Source of the DNA: Martinezella hainanensis
Lineage (GTDB): Bacteria > Pseudomonadota > Alphaproteobacteria > Rhizobiales > Rhizobiaceae
Length of the DNA stretch: 64,000 bases
Direction of reading: 5' to 3'
Assembly (NCBI RefSeq): GCF_900094555.1
Contig: NZ_FMAC01000007.1
Location: 248,001-312,000, forward strand
A program made the translations under genes and the position numbers. The notes beneath the pieces were generated by a model that was not told where the DNA came from, did no database searches, and saw nothing but the letters and a program-made list of their open reading frames with translations. Shown piece after piece: positions 59,938 to 64,000 of this stretch. Within the stretch, counting starts at the first letter, position 1; the number at the start of each line of letters is the position of its first letter.

Positions 59938-61763
59938 CATCGATCCGGACACGAGCCGAAGCAATGAAGGACAGGGCGCTGATGACGCCGGTCCTGCAGG
60001 GTCGCCAGCGCGCGGAATATGCGGTTTGCGCCATGCTGTGGCTTGCGGCACTCGGCTATTTCTGGAGCTGGTGGCTTACGCCCGCACACCATGTCGACGT
60101 TGCAGGGTCGGTCTTGCTGACCCTGGTGCTTGCCTGGGTGACGGTCATTCCGGCCTATTTCATCGTCGTCTTCTTTCGCGCCGAAAAGCCGACGGGGCAA
60201 TTGCGGCTCCCGGCGGGCAGCCGCATCGCCATGGTCGTAACCAAAGCGCCATCGGAGCCCTTTGCGGTGGTCGCCCGGACGTTGGATGCGATGCTGGCGC
60301 AGGAGGTGCCGCACGACACCTGGCTTGCAGATGAAGACCCGTCACCCTCGACGCTGGATTGGTGCCGCAAACATGGTGTCCAGGTTTCCACCCGGAAGGG
60401 ACGGGAAGACTATCATCGCCAGACATGGCCGCGGCGCACCCGCTGCAAGGAAGGCAATCTTGCCTTCTTCTACGATCAATACGGCTATGAAGGCTATGAT
60501 TTCGTCGTGCAGCTCGATGCCGATCATGTGCCCGAGCAAGGCTATCTTTTCCAAATGCTTCGTCCCTTCGCCGATCCGGCAGTCGGCTATGTATCCGCGC
60601 CGAGCATTTGCGACCAGAACGCTCGTGAAAGCTGGTCGGCACGTGGCCGTCTCTATGCGGAAGCCAGCATGCACGGATCGCTTCAGGCGGGGTTCAATCA
60701 CGGGCTCTCGCCGCTTTGCATCGGCTCGCACTATGCCGTTCGCACCAAGGCCCTCAAGAGCATTGGCGGGCTGGGGCCTGAGCTGGCGGAAGACCATTCC
60801 ACCACGCTGATGATGAATGCGCATGGTTGGCGTGGCATTCATGCGCTCGATGCCATTGCTCATGGCGATGGCCCGCGCACCTTTGCCGATCTCATCACCC
60901 AGGAGTTTCAGTGGTCGCGCAGCCTGATGATGATCCTGCTGCAGTACTCACCGAGCTTGATCAAGCGGCTGCCGCCACGTCTCAAGATCCAGTTCCTGTT
61001 TTCGCAGCTCTGGTATTCCCTCTTCTCGCTCTTCATGGCGCTGATGTTCATCATGCCGATCGTCGCGCTCATCAGAGGAAAGACCTTTGTCGATGTATCC
61101 TATCCCGACTTCCTGCTGCACTTCGTGCCGCAATCCGTCCTGCTGATCCTGTTCGCCTATCGCTGGCGCAGTACGCATACGTTCAGACCGGTCGATGCCA
61201 GGATCTTGAGCTGGGAGATGACGCTGTTCCTGTTTGCTCGCTGGCCGTGGGCGCTCGTGGGTGCTCTGGCTGCCATTCGCGATTGGGCGACCGGATCGTT
61301 CGTGGATTTCCGCGTCACTCCGAAAGGCACATCGGAAGTCGACCCGCTGCCGTTCCGGGTCCTTGCACCCTATGCCATGCTCTCTCTCGCCTCCATCGCC
61401 CCGGTGCTGTCTGTCAGCGTCGAAGAGAGCAGCGGCTTCTATATCTTCGCAACGATGAATGCTGCCATCTATACTTTACTGCTGCTGGTCATCATCGTCC
61501 AACATGCGCGTGAAAACACGCTCAGCACGAATAAGCGCCTTTATCGGCCGGCGCTCGCGAGCGCTCTGCTTGCTCTGACTGCCCTGCCATTTGTCGGCAT
61601 CATGGAGCACGGCCGCGCCGGAGTGCAATCACTGATTTGGGACACCGACGGCTACGTATTGTTCGACAATCGCTTTTCGGTGGCAGGCGCAGGAATTGGC
61701 GGGCGTGGACTGCACAGAATGGTTCTCAATCCACACTGGCACGTGAGTGACACAGACAACTGA
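59934..61763 (+). CDS. Membrane GT2 polysaccharide synthase (cellulose-synthase-like)
   Basis: A 609-aa inner-membrane processive-type glycosyltransferase. Two N-terminal helices (AMLWLAALGYFWSWW; LTLVLAWVTVIPAYFIVVFF), a cytosolic GT2 domain (~100-340) with LADEDPSPS, the DxD of QLDADHVPEQ, GSHYAVRTKALKSIGG, AEDHSTTLMM (TED-like) and QEFQWSR (QxxRW-like), then five or more C-terminal helices. It probably builds and exports a glycan chain from the pentose nucleotides made by the neighbouring enzymes, the role proposed for its counterpart in the S. meliloti arabinose-polysaccharide operon. Coupled start (ATGA). A much longer upstream frame inside the epimerase gene is rejected. Confidence 0.9.
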   Translation: MTSIRTRAEAMKDRALMTPVLQGRQRAEYAVCAMLWLAALGYFWSWWLTPAHHVDVAGSVLLTLVLAWVTVIPAYFIVVFFRAEKPTGQLRLPAGSRIAMVVTKAPSEPFAVVARTLDAMLAQEVPHDTWLADEDPSPSTLDWCRKHGVQVSTRKGREDYHRQTWPRRTRCKEGNLAFFYDQYGYEGYDFVVQLDADHVPEQGYLFQMLRPFADPAVGYVSAPSICDQNARESWSARGRLYAEASMHGSLQAGFNHGLSPLCIGSHYAVRTKALKSIGGLGPELAEDHSTTLMMNAHGWRGIHALDAIAHGDGPRTFADLITQEFQWSRSLMMILLQYSPSLIKRLPPRLKIQFLFSQLWYSLFSLFMALMFIMPIVALIRGKTFVDVSYPDFLLHFVPQSVLLILFAYRWRSTHTFRPVDARILSWEMTLFLFARWPWALVGALAAIRDWATGSFVDFRVTPKGTSEVDPLPFRVLAPYAMLSLASIAPVLSVSVEESSGFYIFATMNAAIYTLLLLVIIVQHARENTLSTNKRLYRPALASALLALTALPFVGIMEHGRAGVQSLIWDTDGYVLFDNRFSVAGAGIGGRGLHRMVLNPHWHVSDTDN

Positions 61764-61801
61764 GGTTCATGACGGGAAGGACGCTATTGGCGGGAACGCA
61801 C

Positions 61802-63214
61802 ATGAAAATAGCTGTTATTGGAACCGGATATGTAGGCTTGGTCAGCGGCACATGCTTCGCCGAATGGGGCAATCGTGTCGTCTGTGTGGACAAGAATGCC
61901 GATAAGATCGCCGCTCTTCGTCACGGCAGGATGCCGATCTACGAGCCGGATCTCGACGAGCTGGTGGAGCGAAACTATGCCGCGGGACGGCTGGACTTTA
62001 CCTGCGACATCGCAAAGGCCGTCGAAGGCGCGGCTATCGTCTTCATAGCGATCGCTGCTCTGCCGCATCCAGGGCAAGAGGACGCCGACCTTTCCGTCAT
62101 TTATCAGGCAGTGCGCGAACTTGCAGCGCTCATCTCGCCTGATAGCGTTGTGGTGATAAGATCGACGGTGCCGGTCGGAACCGGCGACGCCGTGCACAGG
62201 ATCATCAGCTCGGCCCGGACGGCAGGCACCTTCGCCGTCGCCTCCAATCCGGAATTTCTGCGCGAAGGCGTTGCCGTGCACGATTTTCTCGTTCCGGATC
62301 GTATCGTCCTCGGCGTGGAGGAAGAATGGGCCTGCAAGCGGCTCGTCGAGCTCTATGATGTCCCAATCGAGCGCCAGAATACGCCCGTCATCATCACGAT
62401 GCGTCGGACGGCCGAGCTGATCAAGCATGCTGCCAATGCCTTTCTCGCCACGAAGATCACCTTCATCAACGAGCTTGCCGACCTTTGCGAGGAGATGGGC
62501 AGCGACGTCGGAGAGCTTGCTCTCGGCATGGGGCTCGACAAGCGCATCGGAGCAGGCCTCCTTGCCGCCGGCCCCGGCTATGGCGGCTCATGCTTCCCCA
62601 AAAGCGCGCTCGCACTATTGCAGACGGCGCAGGACCATGGCGTGGCGCTGCGTATCGTCGAGGAAACCCTCGCCGTCAACGAGACGCGCAAGCGGCGCAT
62701 GGCACGCAAGGTCACCAAGGCACTTGGCGGCGATATTGACGGCCTGACGATTGCCGTTCTCGGCCTGACCTTCAGGCCCGATACCGACGACATGCGCGAT
62801 GCGCCGTCCGTGCCGCTCATCGAAACCCTGCAGCGCCTGGGCGGCCGCATCCGGGCATATGACCCCGTCGGCATCGAGAATGCAGCAAAGGTCCTCAGCA
62901 GCGTCGACTTCTACGAGGATCTCTATGAATGCGCGAAAAATGCGGATGCCGTCGTCGTCATGACGGAATGGGACGCCATCCGCAAGATCGACCTGGCTCA
63001 GCTCAAGCAGAAGCTGCGTCAGCCTGTTCTCATAGATCTGCGAAATGCGCTGGATACGGAAGCCGCCCGCCAGATTGGCTTTCATGTCTGCGCCATAGGT
63101 AAGTCGGCAAGCACACATAGCAGCCTGCGCGATATTGCCAAGCGGCGAAACCGGCCGCGAGCCGTAAAGGCGGCAACGCCAAAGCTCGTCCCAATCACAA
63201 TACGGGAGAAATAA
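61802..63214 (+). CDS. ugd: UDP-glucose 6-dehydrogenase
   Basis: A 470-aa enzyme oxidising UDP-glucose to UDP-glucuronate with NAD. N-terminal Rossmann MKIAVIGTGYVGLVSGTCFA, STVPVGTGDAV, SNPEFLREG, central helix KHAANAFLATKITFINELAD, and catalytic GYGGSCFPK with C264. A C-terminal UDP-binding domain follows (VLGLTFRPDTDDMRDAPSVP). The C-terminal ~25 residues are a basic extension. ATG 61802 has GGCGGGA upstream; 61769 is an alternative adding 11 residues. It supplies the precursor for the UDP-xylose synthase of the same operon. Note AALPHPG where most homologues have VGTP: the usual T-P-x motif is replaced by A-L-P-H-P. Confidence 0.93.
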   Translation: MKIAVIGTGYVGLVSGTCFAEWGNRVVCVDKNADKIAALRHGRMPIYEPDLDELVERNYAAGRLDFTCDIAKAVEGAAIVFIAIAALPHPGQEDADLSVIYQAVRELAALISPDSVVVIRSTVPVGTGDAVHRIISSARTAGTFAVASNPEFLREGVAVHDFLVPDRIVLGVEEEWACKRLVELYDVPIERQNTPVIITMRRTAELIKHAANAFLATKITFINELADLCEEMGSDVGELALGMGLDKRIGAGLLAAGPGYGGSCFPKSALALLQTAQDHGVALRIVEETLAVNETRKRRMARKVTKALGGDIDGLTIAVLGLTFRPDTDDMRDAPSVPLIETLQRLGGRIRAYDPVGIENAAKVLSSVDFYEDLYECAKNADAVVVMTEWDAIRKIDLAQLKQKLRQPVLIDLRNALDTEAARQIGFHVCAIGKSASTHSSLRDIAKRRNRPRAVKAATPKLVPITIREK

Positions 63215-63215
63215 T

Positions 63216-63755
63216 ATGAAGCCATCAAGGAAACAGACCTCCCTGGTCCCTGCAGCATCGCTGGCATGTGCGATCGTGCTTGGGCTTGCAGCGGGGAGCA
63301 ATGCGGCCGTAGCCGCGACGACCACCAAGGTGCCGGATGGCGCAAGACCCATGACGGCAGCCGAACTTTACATGCTCTATCACGACAAGAGCTGGCGCTG
63401 GCCCGATGGCGCTGGCCGAATGCAGAATACCGACCGTCGATTTTCAGCCTGGGTCGACGGAACCGGCGGACAATCCTGGGCCGAAGGCCGCTGGGCTGTG
63501 ACGGATACGGGCCGCCTATGCCTTGACGCAACCTGGCATGCTGCAAACGGCCAGTTTCCGGCGAAAACCTGTTTCGTCCATCGCATTCTCGATGGAACGA
63601 TCTATCAGAAACGCGAGACTGGCGGAGCATGGTTCGTGTTCCGCCATCCCATCACCAAGAAAACCGATGAGGCGACAAACTTGATCGCCGACGATCTGGT
63701 CTCACAACGACTGGAGGCCTTGAAGACCTCTTTGACCGTCCGCAAGACCGAATAG
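63216..63755 (+). CDS. DUF995 family secreted protein
   Basis: A 179-aa exported protein: signal peptide to about residue 34 (VLGLAAGSNAAVAA), then the DUF995 domain with ELYMLYHDKSWRWPDGAGRM, FSAWVDGTGGQSWAEGRWAV, GRLCLDATWHA and KTCFVHRI, with two Cys likely paired. The family is common in Rhizobiales, often near polysaccharide genes; its function is unknown. It begins 1 bp after the dehydrogenase stop with GGGAG overlapping that gene's end, so it belongs to the same operon. Confidence 0.85.
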   Translation: MKPSRKQTSLVPAASLACAIVLGLAAGSNAAVAATTTKVPDGARPMTAAELYMLYHDKSWRWPDGAGRMQNTDRRFSAWVDGTGGQSWAEGRWAVTDTGRLCLDATWHAANGQFPAKTCFVHRILDGTIYQKRETGGAWFVFRHPITKKTDEATNLIADDLVSQRLEALKTSLTVRKTE

Positions 63756-63772
63756 AGGAAGGAGGCAATGCG

Positions 63773-64000
63773 ATGAAAACTCTATCAAAACTAACAACGG
63801 CTTTGCTTGCGGCTGGCGCCCTCTGCGGGGGCGTGTACGCTGCCAGTAACGGCTTGGATGCAAAGGCCGAGACCCGGCCTCTCTTCAACGACAAGAGGCC
63901 GATCATCACACCCCAATCGCTACCGGGGGGTGCCTATGATCCCAACGGGGACTTTTCCAATGACCCCAGTCCGAAGATCGAGCATCTCTTCCTGCCCTGG
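63773..64000 (+). CDS. Secreted protein of the polysaccharide operon (3' end outside window)
   Basis: The first 76 codons of an exported protein: signal peptide MKTLSKLTTALLAAGALCGG through about residue 33, then DTRPLF-like start of the mature chain, KRPIITPQSLPGGAYDPNGD and IEHLFLPW at the edge. AGGAAGGAGG lies just before the ATG. By position it may correspond to the secreted glycoside-hydrolase-type gene that follows the equivalent genes in S. meliloti. The visible part is too short to assign a family. Confidence 0.7.
   Translation, partial: MKTLSKLTTALLAAGALCGGVYAASNGLDAKAETRPLFNDKRPIITPQSLPGGAYDPNGDFSNDPSPKIEHLFLPW

Overview
The window reads as a secondary-replicon or accessory segment of a Rhizobiaceae-type alphaproteobacterium (Rhizobium/Sinorhizobium/Agrobacterium relatives). 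The GC-rich coding style, an ExoY/ExoF/ExoK-like exopolysaccharide gene set, a uxs-uxe-glycosyltransferase-ugd operon resembling the arabinose-containing polysaccharide locus of Sinorhizobium meliloti, DUF2934 and IalB proteins, and rhizobial-type intergenic palindromes all point that way. This is inferred from the sequence alone; no database was searched.

Layout. (A) 1-8.0 kb: ordinary accessory metabolism. It holds the 3' end of a phosphoketolase gene, a serine beta-lactamase-like hydrolase, small membrane and stress proteins, a PEBP protein, an EamA exporter and an alanyl-tRNA-synthetase paralogue. Three decayed or frameshifted loci lie here. (B) 8.0-13.1 kb: an IalB-like protein, two small secreted proteins and a curli operon on the minus strand (14-repeat curlin, csgH, a csgB-like gene, csgF, csgG). 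(C) 13.4-16.8 kb: a toxin-like/HTH/DUF6941 trio, then a LuxR-type and a Crp/Fnr-type regulator flanked by AT-rich DNA with perfect palindromes. (D) 17-50 kb: a Wzx/Wzy-type exopolysaccharide locus (pyruvyltransferase, polymerase, GH16 lyase-like hydrolase, flippase, ExoY-like initiator, Wzc-like chain-length protein fused to a GT2, ExoF-like export protein, two GT4s). In its middle sits a complete hybrid NRPS-PKS assembly line (21.0-33.5 kb) with its own phosphopantetheinyl transferase, a formyltransferase-like/beta-propeller fusion, a DegT aminotransferase, a GMC oxidoreductase and a methyltransferase. (E) 50.6-57.4 kb: a signalling operon resembling SiaABCD of Pseudomonas: GGDEF-EAL protein, two GHKL/SiaB-like proteins, two STAS proteins (one fused to a methyltransferase) and a membrane PP2C/SpoIIE phosphatase. 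(F) 57.9-64 kb: the second polysaccharide operon (UDP-xylose synthase, epimerase, cellulose-synthase-like GT2, UDP-glucose dehydrogenase, DUF995 protein, start of another secreted protein).

Together B, D, E and F look like a biofilm-matrix island: amyloid fibre, a Wzy-dependent exopolysaccharide, a synthase-dependent pentose-containing polysaccharide, and a c-di-GMP/partner-switching control unit. The most novel element is the NRPS-PKS line, which by domain order would join an amino acid, a malonyl unit (transaminated to a beta-amino acid) and probably glycine. It ends in a protein with an unusual condensation domain (second active-site His replaced by Gln) and a thioesterase with Cys in place of Ser. 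Its physical embedding suggests, without proving, that its product decorates or accompanies the exopolysaccharide.
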